A DNA stretch of 64,000 nt from Peromyscus leucopus (GCF_004664715.2 NC_051069.1:3694001-3758000); one strand, 5' to 3'; numbered from the stretch's first letter, positions 22,683 through 33,974 are shown. The notes: generated by a model from the sequence alone, not told the origin. Made by a program: numbers and translations.

Positions 22683-23463
22683 AAAAAGAACATAGGGCTA
22701 TTTAAGTAAGCAAAAGAGGAAAAAAAGAATGCAGCAGAAAAAAGATATCTAAGAGGGCATTTAGGGTTGAGGAAGCTCATTCTGATGCAGCTGAGAAACT
22801 TAAGTGATACAGTTACCAACTATCCAAAATATGAAGTGCTCTACAGCTCACTGGGCCAGCAGTCGTCCTTGGCCACAACTGGCTTCCTCTTACAGCATTT
22901 TCCCCCTCCTTTGAGATTTTTTTCCCCCACTGCCAAATACAAAACAACAGAGAAGCCATACATCAACAGATAGGTGTGGCCAGAGGCTCCAGGAGCCAAA
23001 GCAGTCTTGTGGCAACAGTGGAGGTTAGTGTGCCTTTCAACTGACTGTGCATCCATGAGTGACAAATGTAATAAAAGAGCTATGCTGGGCTTCTCCACCT
23101 AGAACAGAAGAAAGCGTCCCAAAGAGAGCATGCGCCTGAGATAGAGAGGTGAAGAGGAAGAAGAAGAAAATGACACAGATGTGAGAGGCTAGCTTCTGGA
23201 ACAACCTTAATAGACCTGTGAATAAGATCCTCACATCCTTTGTAAGCATTTCCCCCCTTTCCATAAATGCCTCTCTGGAACCACAACCCTACCAAAATGC
23301 ATCTGGGCTTTTCCTGGAATGGTGGGGTCCTTATGTCACCGAGGTTTAAACAAAAATAATTCAAGTGATTTTATAAATCTGATTACTTGCAGCCAGGAAA
23401 TAAACAAATATAAAAATATAAAACCACATGTACGCATGGAACAAGAATAGAAGAGTAAAGGCA
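22683..23463. other. unique sequence, no gene seen
   Basis: No recognised repeat or coding signal. Confidence 0.5.
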
Positions 23464-23484
23464 AAGGAGGGAGGGAGGGAGGGA

Positions 23485-23542
<58 letters not shown>
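23464..23542. repeat. (GGGA)n(GA)n purine tract
   Basis: A short GGGA array runs into roughly 28 GA units. Homopurine strand on plus; prone to triplex formation. Confidence 0.96.
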
Positions 23543-23545
<3 letters not shown>

Positions 23546-24320
23546 CATGGACAGCTTATATAAAAAGCAAGGTCCAGGGCCTAGCAGTAATTGCAATGGA
23601 TGGACTGGAACTCAGTCACAGAGCGCTGTATAGTTTATTGCCTTGGTGTAGAGCTCTCTACCCAAACTCAGTCTCTTCTGCCTGCTTTACCTCCCCCAAG
23701 CTTTGGGGGATATTTTTATCAAAAGAAAAAGCACCCTTCCTTCCCTCCCCATTAGAGAGCTAGCCAGGAGATGACGCCTGTAGGCAAGTGGGTCTCAGGA
23801 TTCTCATCTTTCTTGAGCACAGGTTTTAGGGACATAGGGGAAAGGTGATTTAGTGCACATGGGGCAGGGGAAGGCAGGAGTGGTCGAAAGGATAAAAGGC
23901 TACAGAAGTAAAAGTTGCTCCCTGCATCATTTGGTCCATGGCAAGCTCTGCCTTGAAAAGCAGACTTTTTGCTTGAGTCTATGGAAAGAATCTGGGGTAG
24001 AATTAAGATAGCCGCACACTCCTAGACAGTCCTTTCTGTGATGACAGAGGTTGATTTCCACCTGCCTGGGAAGCTGGGTCAGCCTATGTTTCCTTGATCA
24101 GTGGAGCATAGAGGGAGAGTAACTATAGTCCTCTAGGACCTTTAAGAAGACAGGCAGCCTCTGCCACATCTCCTGAAGGCAAGTGAGGGGACCACTTGTA
24201 GATGACTAACAATGCTTGGACAGGGAGAGGCCTACTCAACAGTCAATGTCCAGCTGTCCCTATCCAGCTCTCAGACCATGAAGAAAGACACCTGCAATCC
24301 TTCAGACCAGTTAGGGGCAG
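23543..24320. other. unique sequence, no gene seen
   Basis: No recognised repeat or coding signal. Confidence 0.5.
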
Positions 24321-24660
24321 TGATGGTTAGTGTGAACTGTCAGCTTGACAAGAGTCTGGAATCCCTGGGAGATGGGCAGCTGGGCATGTTCGTGGATATA
24401 GGAAGACCCAACGTGACTACATATGGGACTGTTCCCAAGGCAGGGATCCTAGACCGTATAAAAGTAAGAAGTGAGCTGAGGAACAGTATGCATTCACTCC
24501 TCTCTGCAGTGATGTCCCCAGCTGCTCCAGGCTCCTGCTGCAATGACTTCATCACAATTGACTGCATCCTTGAAGTGTGGACCAGAATAAACCCTTTCGT
24601 CCTTAAGTTGCTCCTGTCAGAGAATTTTATCATAGCAACAAAGAAAGAAACCAAGACAGA
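24321..24660 (+). mobile_element. MaLR-like rodent repeat ('gattgtcaacttgac' family)
   Basis: Plus-strand copy: 'tgaactgtcagcttgacaag', 'gatcctagaccgtataaaag', 'ccaggctcctgctgcaatga', 'ataaaccctttcgtccttaa' and 'attttatcatagcaacaaag'. The 166-codon frame at 24212-24712 lies over this repeat and is not a gene. Confidence 0.8.
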
Positions 24661-24944
24661 TGCCAGCAGGGATCCCAGGAAGAACCCAGCTTCACCCCAC
24701 CAAGCATCCTGAACCCACAATGATCAGGAAAAGAAACTATAACTAAATAATTGCATTTTTTTGAACTACAGACTTTTGGAGCAGCATGCTATAAAGCACA
24801 GTCCAGGCATAACAAGGTAATGATACCCACATTCCATGTAGGCTTTGCCTCAGAAACCCAAAGAATGCAGATAGGTAGCAGAAGAACCAACACACAGTGT
24901 CTACTCTATGGGCTGCAAGTCACTAGGTACTTGCTGCTAGCAGT

Positions 24945-25070
24945 GATTTGGACAAATTCACTTCTGAACTTGCCTTCTTTATCTGTGGACTGGGAAGAAT
25001 GATGCTTGATGCTGCTTAATGACATGGACATGACTACTGTGTGTAAAAGTAAAGCACAGGGCACAGCCGT
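24945..25070 (+). repeat. MIR
   Basis: 'tttggacaaattcacttctg', 'gccttctttatctgtggact' and 'aaagtaaagcacagggcaca' follow the MIR order. Confidence 0.75.
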
Positions 25071-25255
25071 GGCGTGTACAGAGAAGCTTCCATAGGATGC
25101 AGCCTGGTCACCCTCTTCACCTACCCCAGGCAGTTCTTCTGCTTCCTCATTTCTGGTTAGTCCGACTTTTCCCAGGAAACCAACACCCTACAGTCCTACT
25201 GTTGGTCTTGTTTATATCTCAACCTCAGAAATTAGACCCTCAGAAAACAGAAGAC

Positions 25256-25258
<3 letters not shown>

Positions 25259-25300
<42 letters not shown>
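25259..25300. repeat. (GT)21 microsatellite
   Basis: Uninterrupted GT units at the tail end of the neighbouring reversed B4-type SINE. Confidence 0.97.
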
Positions 25301-25303
<3 letters not shown>

Positions 25304-25605
25304 ATGCAAGTTTGCCTGTATATGGATGTACGTGTGTGAGGGTGCATGTGGAGGTCAGAGGCCAATGTCTGTCTGGTGTCTTCCTTGATCACTTCTCACC
25401 TTACATAGTAAAGTGGGCTGTCTCACCTGAACCCAGAGCATAATTCAGCCAGCCCAAGCTTGTTTTAGGGGTCCCCTGCTTCTGCCTCCCCAGTGCTAGG
25501 ATGACAGACAGGATGCCATAGCCACTCAGCATTGACTTGGGTACTGGGGAATGGAACCCCAGTTCTCACAGTACAGCCAGTGCTGAGCCAGCTCCCTGGT
25601 CCGTG
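25301..25605 (-). repeat. B4/RSINE1-type SINE
   Basis: 'gcatgtggaggtcagaggcc', 'gtgtcttccttgatcacttc', 'gtcccctgcttctgcctccc' and 'ccagtgctaggatgacagac', then a worn head. Its tail carries the (GT)n at 25259-25300. Confidence 0.75.
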
Positions 25606-26644
25606 GTGGAAGGCATCCTTCAAAGAATCCAACAGTCCTTAACTTGAAGGGGACAGACTTTGGGATCATGGGCATCACATTTCCCATGTAACATCAGATG
25701 ATACAGTCAGTTAAGAGGCAAATCACTAAAGCACCTAGAACATCAGTAACAAGGATGGCAGAAGATGGAGAGGGGCCCCGAGGATGGATGCAGGAAAGGA
25801 GAGATTGGGAGTTTCAGTGAACAGTGGACAAAAAGGAGCAGGTGGAGGCCCTGCTATACATGTTACTTACTGCATTCCCTGTCCCACAGGCAGCAGGGAT
25901 AGAGACAGGAACTGGGCATCCAAAACTGTGCAGGCAACATCTTTAACTAAGGACAGAAATATCCCACATGAAAGGCCCAAATACCGTGCCTGTGGTCCCA
26001 TGGAACATTTCCTTGCCCTTGCTCATATTAAAACTCCTCACAGACTCGCCTGTTAATGGCCACCCAGTTATAGTGCTGCATGTCAATTCCCCCTGCAAAA
26101 TATCTCACGCTATTTGCTCCACAAATACAGACAGCTTTGATCTCCACCTGAGGTTGGAGATCATGGCCGTTAACAGTCGTGAAGGGAAAGCAATCGTTCG
26201 TGCATAAGCATTGTAGGCACGATGGAAGGATTATAAGGCTCAGAGCCTAACTGAAGCTATTGCTCGAATTACTACATCCTCTTCCGGGTTTTACAGCTAA
26301 AACTTCTTTCTTAGATGGCCAGATACCTGTTCTAAGTGTTTGTGGCATAGACTTGGATGAGGGGGGGATGGGGGGCAGACTTTAAAATCCCTCCCTTTGC
26401 AGAAGACCAGAGGAGGCGTGTGGTGACCACTCTGAAACCTGAAAGTCATAGCATGACTCCCCCTGACCCCCTCTCTTGCTCTTGAGCTACAGAATTGTCT
26501 TCTTCTATAGTTCTGATGTTTTCTGCAACAGGTTTGTTTTATATCAGGCCTTTCCAAATGAAGGCAGGTCAGAAGAAGGCTGGCTTCTTCTTTTGCAAGA
26601 CACTTTCCCTTACCAGAGAAGGGAGAGACTGCCTTGGACTTAGG
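25606..26644. other. unique sequence, no gene seen
   Basis: About 1 kb without a recognised repeat. 'tgtcccacaggcagcag' near 25882 resembles a splice acceptor but no matching exon is evident. Confidence 0.45.
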
Positions 26645-26687
26645 GGAAAACAAACAAACAACAAACAAAACAAACAAGCAAACAAAA
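26645..26687. repeat. (AAAC)n repeat
   Basis: Imperfect AAAC units. Confidence 0.9.
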
Positions 26688-26697
26688 TGTTTCAAGG

Positions 26698-26990
26698 CTT
26701 GGGAGAGATCTCTGCTGCACGTGGTAGTATCTGCTTGTAACCTTAGTACTGGGGAGGCAGAGTCCAGTAGATCCCTGGGGCTTCCTGGCCAGCCAGCCTA
26801 ACCTACTTGGTAAGATCCAGGCCAGTGAAAGACTTGGTCACAAAAATATTGGTGAATGGCACTAGAGAAATGATCCCAACCAAGGTTATCCTCTGGCTTC
26901 TACATGCATGAGCACACATGTGCACAAGTGCCCACACATACATGTGTGTCTGCTTGCATAGGGACACCCACACACCCTCAGAGAGAGACA
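26698..26990 (+). repeat. B4/RSINE1-type SINE
   Basis: 'cttagtactggggaggcaga', 'agatccctggggcttcctgg', 'ccagccagcctaacctactt' and 'ttatcctctggcttctacat', with a CA-rich tail. The (AAAC)n sits just in front. Confidence 0.78.
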
Positions 26991-27994
26991 GAGAGACAGA
27001 GTACGTGTGTTTCTGTGTCCACTCTCCTAACAGATGTAAACCCTGTGAGATCAGCAACATTTCACGACTTGAAAGAAGATGGTTTGGCCACTTGTTAAGA
27101 TGCCCTTTGTCCTTGCGTCTGCTCTCACAATGTCGCTTGTGTCATGAAGCCAAATTGGGTCCTTCCAGGGATTTCCAGTGCCAGGATTATGGAAGACCTT
27201 TCATAGGATTAAGGCCAAGTTCATGGAACCAAGCTGTTTTGTATTTGATAGATAAGACCAACATGGGGAGAAAGAGCATCTTTCCAGGCAAGCAGGATGT
27301 GGTTCCGAGAACATATTTCTTTCTCTGTGGCCACACCATTGTGGCTATTTAGCATCGGGTGGATAGGAGGGAGCTTATAAAAACGACCTGGTCTTTGGCA
27401 CAGGGTTGTACTAAAATGAAGGTGAGGTGGGTTGTTCCAAAGCAGTAGCTGGGGTGTGGAGCTGTATTGTGTACACACACTTTTCCATGACCTCCGCAGG
27501 GCCTGGCTAAGGCAAGCAACAGAGGGAGGTTCCAGGACAGTCCTTACATTCCTCCATATCATGTCTAATCAGGGTGTCCAAAAGCATGGCAAGTGAGCAA
27601 CCAACAAAGAAACACTAAAAATCATGTCTTCTTAACCGATGACAAGAAGCCATATATGACCCAGCCTGGGGGACAGGAAAGGTCCATGGAGGTGTTGCTG
27701 CGGCCATGCCTTGCTCGTTGGACCTCTAGGCTCCAGCTGCTGCCTGTGCTAGCCTAATGTGCACCCTGTCACAGATGCTAGCTTCCTCTAAGCAAGGGTT
27801 CTCTTGCTCCAGAGACACCGAGTGACTATTTCAAGGCCACAGCAGGGTAGGCCTATAGCCCTCAGGTCTGAACACTCCACCTCCAGGGGCTCCAGGGATG
27901 AACAGAGACAAGAGCAGCAGACCAACTAGAGATTGTTCTTTCAGAGCCCCGAAAATGATGTGGCAGAGTTACATGGGGGTGAAGCAGGGAAAGC
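26991..27994. other. unique sequence, no gene seen
   Basis: Frames at 26918-27352 (plus) and 27221-27562 (minus) overlap each other and show no domain. Confidence 0.45.
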
Positions 27995-28029
27995 ATACAC
28001 ACACGAATGTGCACACACGTGTACGTGCG

Positions 28030-28067
<38 letters not shown>

Positions 28068-28113
28068 TACACACACACACACACCTATACACACATGCAC
28101 ACACATACACACT
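27995..28113. repeat. interrupted CA/CG/CATA tract
   Basis: Mostly CA with 'gtacgtgcgcacgcac' near 28020 and CATA interruptions: about 120 bases of alternating purine-pyrimidine. Confidence 0.93.
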
Positions 28114-29509
28114 CTCCTGAACTAAATACAACTAACGCTACAGTAGCCCTGTGCTCCTCCTTGTAACATGTCTTTTGTCCCGCTCTTCCCTGCTGCTTCC
28201 AGCTCCCCTCGTGATCCCCCTTTCCCTTTAAGAGTTCAGGGAGGAGCTGGTCAGTCAGCAGGAGCCCTGGACACGAGAGCTGTCAGCATCAGCGCCCCCT
28301 ATGAGGTGAGCCTGTCCTGCTCTGAGGCACGGGGCTCTGAGGGCAACAGGGTGGGATCCAACATGGCTTTCAGCTCAGAAAACAAAGTCTGTGCAATGTA
28401 TATGCAGCTGCTGGAATCCGTAGGATGCTCACACTGTGAGAGATGCTGAAAGAAAGATGCCTTAGAGGAGCTTTCCCTGTCACTCAAGCACCACCCCCCC
28501 TTTTGGTGGTGTCCCACCACCTCCACACCCCTTCTCACTCCTGCCGTGATCGTGATCCTGGCCTGAAATTATTTCCCTCTGAACCACAAACTCCTCTGGG
28601 CAGGAGGGAGACTCTTGTTGCTCCATTCAGACCCCTGCACAGAAAGGGGTCACTTAGTGACCCCGACGGCTCAGGCATGCTTCTCTTCAGGGGAGACACA
28701 TGGGACTCACAGAGAATGACAGCAGAGAAGAGAGGGAGAGAGCAACTGCCACCATGTCCCCTCCTCTATTTATGCTCCTCTCAGGCCCCAGGGAAGATGG
28801 ACTCTTCCTTGCAATCTTGCTGGACCAGGCGAGAACAATCACTGATCAGGGAGGGGGTGAAATGCTAAGATGTCTGAAGGCAAACACAGGCATTTGAGGT
28901 GTGGGCTGGCGGGCCAGAAGAGAGTCAGAAGCCTGGGTGAGCTGGATGAGAGCCTTGCTGTCCAGTTGGGATACTTGGGAGGTGAATGCTGGAGTTTGCG
29001 ATTTAGGTTTTGGTCTGGGCCTGTTTGCAGGCAGCAACAGAGTGTCCAAAGTGCAACAGGCCAGACCAGGGCTCACGCATGTCCACCTCACCCCCTTTGC
29101 CCATCAGTAGAGTTAGCCTTTTGCCTATGAAGTCTCTCACAGACACCAACAGGCCATGCCACTGGTAATATAAATCACAACAACCCTTTCAGATGGAGGG
29201 AAGGCAAAAATACCTTAAAATATAAGAAGATTACTTCTGAAACCTGGCAATGACTTATAAAGAGCAAGAGATTATAAAACAGCATCCAGTTATTTCCCAA
29301 TTTTGAAAATAGAGGAAAATGTATTATACATAGGTACACATGCTCTGGAAGGTTCTCTGCTCAAGGCAGGTCCTATTAAAACTGCAGGCTCCATCTGTGC
29401 ACACTAAGCACCTCAGAGGTTGCCGTCATATTTTGCAAGTGTTTGTAGACATTTGTATCTCTGAGCTGCACTAGACCTGCTTAAAGTCACCTGATGGAGA
29501 ACCACAGGC
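28114..29509. other. unique sequence around the candidate exon
   Basis: About 1.4 kb without a recognised repeat, GC-richer than its surroundings at 28200-29100, with several overlapping short frames. No promoter or CpG island is evident. Confidence 0.4.
28202..28305 (+). other. weak candidate exon
   Basis: A pyrimidine-rich run ending 'ttccctgctgcttccag' at 28201 is a good splice acceptor form, and 'cctatgag|gtgagcc' at 28305/28306 is a good donor form. One frame stays open through the 104-base interval (and beyond it). The translation recalls no protein I know. Such acceptor-donor pairs also arise by chance. Confidence 0.15.
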
Positions 29510-29590
29510 AATTTCAAGGTCCTTTATTCTAACCCCCTTATTTTGCACAGGGGAAAATTGGGAGCTCAGTGAGTTTTTCTCAAATTAACC
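29510..29590 (-). repeat. possible MIR/CORE-SINE fragment
   Basis: 'ctaacccccttattttgcac' and 'aggggaaaattgggagctca' recall 'ccccattttacagatgaggaaactgaggc'. Confidence 0.45.
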
Positions 29591-30564
29591 GTGGAGCACC
29601 GCATTTTTCTAAGAAGTCTCACTAATGCCACTGTTTAACTGCAGCCCATGCCAAGACCTCCTAGAAGGATCCAAGATGCAAGCAAGCCTTAAATAAGAAC
29701 GAAACTGCACTCTCGCCATCCAGGGCCGAGCCATGTGTCCACACTGTCACAGGTTTCTCTTGCTCCAAGGCCCCAGCAGCAGAGGCATGAATGGATGAGA
29801 TACAGGGGTGAGGCTAAGGGTCAGAATCTATGTGCTGGTGTGCACCAGCCATCCATGCTCACCCTGCACCGGGCTTCTGCCTGGAGAGAGAGGAGGGTAA
29901 TGGTGATCGGGTGTGGCTGAGGGCTTTTCTGTGTATGCCATTTTACTGATAATGGCATGGTGGGCAAGATCTTCTACATTGCAGTAATCCATGATTATAA
30001 ATAATTTAGCATATTTCTTTGTAAACTGCTGTCTGGAATCCTCACAAATAAGAAAAGGATTAACTTTTTAGAGGCACTGACTCTTGGGACTTCAAGTTCA
30101 AGGCAGAACAATGCTTGCCGTGGTAATTCCATCTATTTTAAGATCACAAACCCATAGCACATTGAAACCAGAGCAGAAGATATTAGCTCAGTGCTGTCTC
30201 TGAAGTGCCCAATAGTGGGACCAGAAGGCTTTCAAAGGGAATTAGGTAGAGAGAGAAAGCTCCCTGTTAATGTCCAGATCACAAGGAAACAGCTGAATAG
30301 GATCCTCAGTGCTCCGTGGGAAGGGACCCACATCACAGCTCATGTTCAAAACAAGGGGGTGATGTCTCGGGAAGATCAAGGACCTTGGATTCTGCTGTCA
30401 GAGCCAGCTGCCTGCCCATTAGAGCCTCAAAAAGACCCTCTGCCATGTGGGAGCCAATAGGATCCCGCAAATGAGAACATTTTTCTGCTTGTAGCTGGTC
30501 CATACATTATCTGATAGAAACCGTCATTATGCAATATTTCCCAAGCACCCTTGATATAAACTTC
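29591..30564. other. unique sequence, no gene seen
   Basis: No recognised repeat or coding signal. Confidence 0.5.
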
Positions 30565-30652
30565 ATATCTGATGTGTGTGCACACATATGTGCATATGTA
30601 TATGTATATAGGGTATATGTACATGCGTGTGCATGGGTATGTACCTGTGTAT
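30565..30652. repeat. degenerate TG/TATG tract
   Basis: Alternating TG, CATA and TATG words over about 90 bases. Confidence 0.8.
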
Positions 30653-31452
30653 GAACACAATTGAAGAGGCCGAGGAGGAAAGTGAACAGTAAGACATGCT
30701 CACAAAGCAGAGAAACTGAATGGGGAGATTCTCGGCATGAAGAACAGGTAGAATTTAAGGAGACGAGGGCCAGCACCTGATAGGCCAGTGAGCAGAGATC
30801 AGGGGAGGAAATGCATCAGGCCCAGGAAGAGTCAGAGCTAGGGATAAATGGAGGTTGATCATCAGCCTGCAGGTACATATTCAGGTGGATGGCCATGGGA
30901 GGGGGGAAGGACACAACCAATGTTGGCCTCCAAGGAACTGCTTGGTCTGGATTCTGCAGTTCTTTCTAGCCTTGACAACCATTATTCCCTTCAAGCCTCC
31001 CCAGCATATCCCTTTCTTCTTACCTTCTTTTAATTCTGTGTGTCTAGAGAATTCTTTCCCTTCTGAAAAAGAAAATCTCATTTTTCATGGTGTGGCTTTG
31101 TGCTCACCTCTACAAGGAAACCTTTCTTGCTAGCTGAAGTTCTGGGCTCATTCAGAACCATTCCGATGTGTGGTGATGGTACTGTGCCAATTTCCACAGA
31201 AGATGACCAAGAAATTTCATGTCAAAGGTCAAGTCTGAGCACTAAAATTTCCCGGCAGTTTGGAGAAGTGTTCTGCGAATGATTAGGCCATCCATTAGGG
31301 AGGGATGCCATTTAAGAGTGTGAGTCTCGGGTCCACCATTAGAACTGAGGCCAGTGTGTCCTCATGAGGCAGATGGCATATCCAAGCCTGTGTGGATGGG
31401 AAATCATTTGACCAGTGTTACGGTGCCAGCTTAGACGTCCCAGGTCATGTGA
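30653..31452. other. unique sequence, no gene seen
   Basis: Opposed short frames at 30855-31133 and 30881-31081, neither convincing. Confidence 0.45.
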
Positions 31453-31603
31453 TTTTTTCTTTCTTTTAAGACAGGGTCTCACTGCATAGTCCTGCCTATC
31501 CTAGAACATTCTATGCAGACTAGGCTGGACTCAAACTCACAGAGAACTTCCTGACACTGCCTTCCTAGTGCTGTGACTAAAGGCAGACACCACTGCACCC
31601 AGC
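31453..31603 (-). repeat. older B1 SINE
   Basis: 'agacagggtctcactgcata', 'gactaggctggactcaaact', 'cacagagaacttcctgacac' and 'ccactgcacccagcctc' form a diverged, almost complete reversed B1. Confidence 0.88.
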
Positions 31604-31605
31604 CT

Positions 31606-31812
31606 CATTTGGCGATTCTTTTTTTTTTTTGTTTTTTGTTTTTTGTTTTTTGTTTTTCGAGACAGGGTTTCTCTGTGTAGCTTTGCGCCTTTCCTGGAGC
31701 TCACTTGGTAGCCCAGGCTGGCCTCGAACTCACAGAGATCCACCTGGCTCTGCCTCTCGAGTGCTGGGATAAAAGGCGTGCGCCACCGCCGCCCGGCCAT
31801 TTGGCGATTCTT
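31606..31812 (-). mobile_element. recent B1 SINE with a 15-bp target-site duplication
   Basis: B1 body at 31621-31797: a T-rich tail with TTTTTTG units, 'cgagacagggtttctctgtg', the cricetid-type 'agctttgcgcctttcctgg', and the end 'gcgccaccgccgcccggc'. The word 'catttggcgattctt' flanks it at 31606-31620 and again at 31798-31812 without a mismatch, which dates the insertion as recent. Confidence 0.96.
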
Positions 31813-32174
31813 AACTACATGTGCCTTTTAAATGAGATTCCCCAAGACTCATGATACAGTCTTAGCTTTTTCCGAAAGAAGGGCGGTACACAGTGACGGA
31901 GCCATTTTTCCTGGATATGCAGGTGCCTGAGTAGGGTTGTCTTAGTTCTCTGTTTCATCCTCCCCCAAATGTTCTCACTGTCAGGCTGCTTGCTAGTTAA
32001 TGCTGGTGGCACGGCTGGTGTCTGTTACTGAGTTAAAAATGACCAGCTCCAAGCTGACTCCCTCTGCATCAGAACTCCTGGTGGGAACCGGAGAGAAGCT
32101 CCTCTGTGTTCAGCAGGGAGGAGAGGAAGTTGGCGTCACCATTCCCAGTTCCATCATTCACTCCTTACCTTTCG
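31813..32174. other. unique sequence
   Basis: Nothing recognised. Confidence 0.45.
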
Positions 32175-32350
32175 TGGTGGTTAATATGGTTAAACTGGAC
32201 AAGACCTAGAACTGCCAAAGAGACCAGTCTCTGGGTGCACCTGGGAGGGTTTATTAGGTTACACTGACATTAACTGGGGTGGATGATCCACCCTAGATGT
32301 GGGCAATGTCACTCTACACGCATACAAAGGAGAAAAACTGAGGACCCACA

Positions 32351-32443
<93 letters not shown>

Positions 32444-32600
32444 TGACTGTGGACACAAGGTGACCAGCCACCTCCCATCCCTACAGCCACATCTTGCCCA
32501 CCACAATGGACTGTATCCGTGAGGCAAAGTGAACCTTTTCTTCTTGAAGTTGTTATCCTCCCTCGGGTATTTTCTTACAGCAAGGAGAAGGTAACTGCTG
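32175..32600 (+). mobile_element. MaLR-like rodent repeat with internal dinucleotide expansion
   Basis: 'tggtggttaatatggttaaa', 'attaactggggtggatgatc', 'ctagatgtgggcaatgtc', 'caatggactgtatccgtgag' and 'gggtattttcttacagcaag' follow the family order. A (CT)n(GT)n tract at 32354-32441 has replaced or expanded the middle CT-rich part. Confidence 0.78.
32354..32441. repeat. (CT)28(GT)15 compound microsatellite
   Basis: About 57 bases of CT followed directly by about 31 of TG. It explains the Arg-Glu and Ser-Leu runs in translated frames here. Confidence 0.97.
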
Positions 32601-32806
32601 TTGCCTGCAAACTGAAACTTCCTGAGAAGAGTTTCCTTAGATAAGCTCTTTCCTGGTCTTACTGTGAGAGGAATTTTCCAGTGGGTTCCAATTTCGGGAG
32701 TCCTCAAGTTATACAGACTGGAAGGAAAGCTGGCAGTCTCCCAGGCTGACAACTTGAGCGCATGATCCATTAAAATAGCAAGAAGCACAAAACATTTGCC
32801 TGCCCG

Positions 32807-32841
32807 CCCCACCCCACCCCACCCCACCCCACCCCACCCCA
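32807..32841. repeat. (CCCCA)n pentanucleotide repeat
   Basis: About seven CCCCA units; the minus strand reads TGGGG repeats, able to form a G-quadruplex. Confidence 0.95.
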
Positions 32842-33298
32842 GCTTTTCGGGAATCACCCATTTGGGGATTACAATGAGCTGACCCTATATCTCCTGAGCT
32901 TGCAAAAGGACATTTGTCCTTTTAGGTTCTGTTTGGCAAAAGGGGTGGCAGAGAGTCACCAGGGGGTCCTCTGTTTCATCGACAAAGGTCCTGCTTCACC
33001 AGGTTACCCAAGGACACCCCACAAGCAAAAATGTGTGAATCCCCAGAGTGGGAGCTGATGTCAGGGCCTTCCCTAAGCCCCTATCCCAGGATGCTCCACA
33101 GCAATTAGAGGAGGAGGCTTCCCCTCCGCTGTGTTTTTAGCAGCAGCTCGGTTTCCACAGTGGAAAAGACAAGAGGGAATGGGGTCCAGGGGCTGGCCCT
33201 GATTCTTCCTAGGGAACAGCGTTAAATATTTGCATTCCCAGGTTCTCTAAAGAGTTTTCTGAACTTCCAAAGCCCTTCTTTCTTCTTCCTCCCTGCTC
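32842..33298. other. unique sequence with a 20-bp palindrome
   Basis: No SINE. Holds the inverted repeat 'aaaaggacatttgtcctttt' at 32904-32923 (9-bp arms, 2-base centre). Confidence 0.6.
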
Positions 33299-33299
33299 G

Positions 33300-33374
<75 letters not shown>
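33299..33374. repeat. (GTGC)11(GT)16 compound microsatellite
   Basis: GTGC tetranucleotides at 33299-33342 pass into GT dinucleotides to 33374, an unbroken alternating purine-pyrimidine tract of about 76 bases. Confidence 0.97.
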
Positions 33375-33384
<10 letters not shown>

Positions 33385-33685
33385 AGGTGGACCTGCCCAT
33401 GCTTGTGCAGGCCAGAGGTTATCACTGGGATATCTTTCTCAATTGCTCTTCACCTTATATTTTTGAGACAGGGTCTCTCACTGAAGTCAGATATTACCAT
33501 TTCATCTGCACGGGCTGGCCAGCAGCAGGTCCCTAGGATCTGCCGGTCTCTGTGTTCAGTGCTGAGATTAGAGCACATGCCACCACCTCCCCTGGCTTCT
33601 CATGTGGGTGCTGGGGACCTGAACTCAGACCTTTATGCTTGCAAAGAAAACACTGCAGCCCTTGAACCATCTTCCCAGGCCCTCT
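33375..33685 (-). repeat. B4/RSINE1-type SINE
   Basis: 'caggccagaggttatcactg', 'tttttgagacagggtctctc', 'tgggtgctggggacctgaac' and 'cttgaaccatcttcccaggc'. The GTGC/GT tract is its expanded tail. Confidence 0.85.
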
Positions 33686-33798
33686 CCTTACTTTTTAAGT
33701 ATCTCTGGGCACCTACCTGACCCTTCCATAAAAAATCAAAATAGCTAGTTTATAGATGCATTTCTAAGCAGCTAAGAAAAGGAATAAGGAGACCCACC

Positions 33799-33800
<2 letters not shown>

Positions 33801-33853
<53 letters not shown>
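33801..33853. repeat. (GT)n microsatellite
   Basis: About 26 GT units. Confidence 0.97.
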
Positions 33854-33854
<1 letters not shown>

Positions 33855-33974
33855 GTGTAAGCCCTGCAAGAAAGAGGCTCCTAAGAGAGGAGGAGACAGG
33901 AAGGAAAAGGACATAGACGATAGAGTCTTAGGAGACCTGTTCCACTGCTCTTGTGCATAAGAACACAGGAGAAG

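Noticed and set aside
24212..24712. 166-codon plus-strand open frame
   Set aside because: It lies over a MaLR-like repeat copy that is recognisable end to end.
32807..32841. Interstitial telomere repeat
   Set aside because: The unit is TGGGG, not TTAGGG.
32309..32857. 182-codon minus-strand open frame, the longest in the window
   Set aside because: It is held open by the CT/GT microsatellite (Arg-Glu and His-Thr runs) and the CCCCA repeat.
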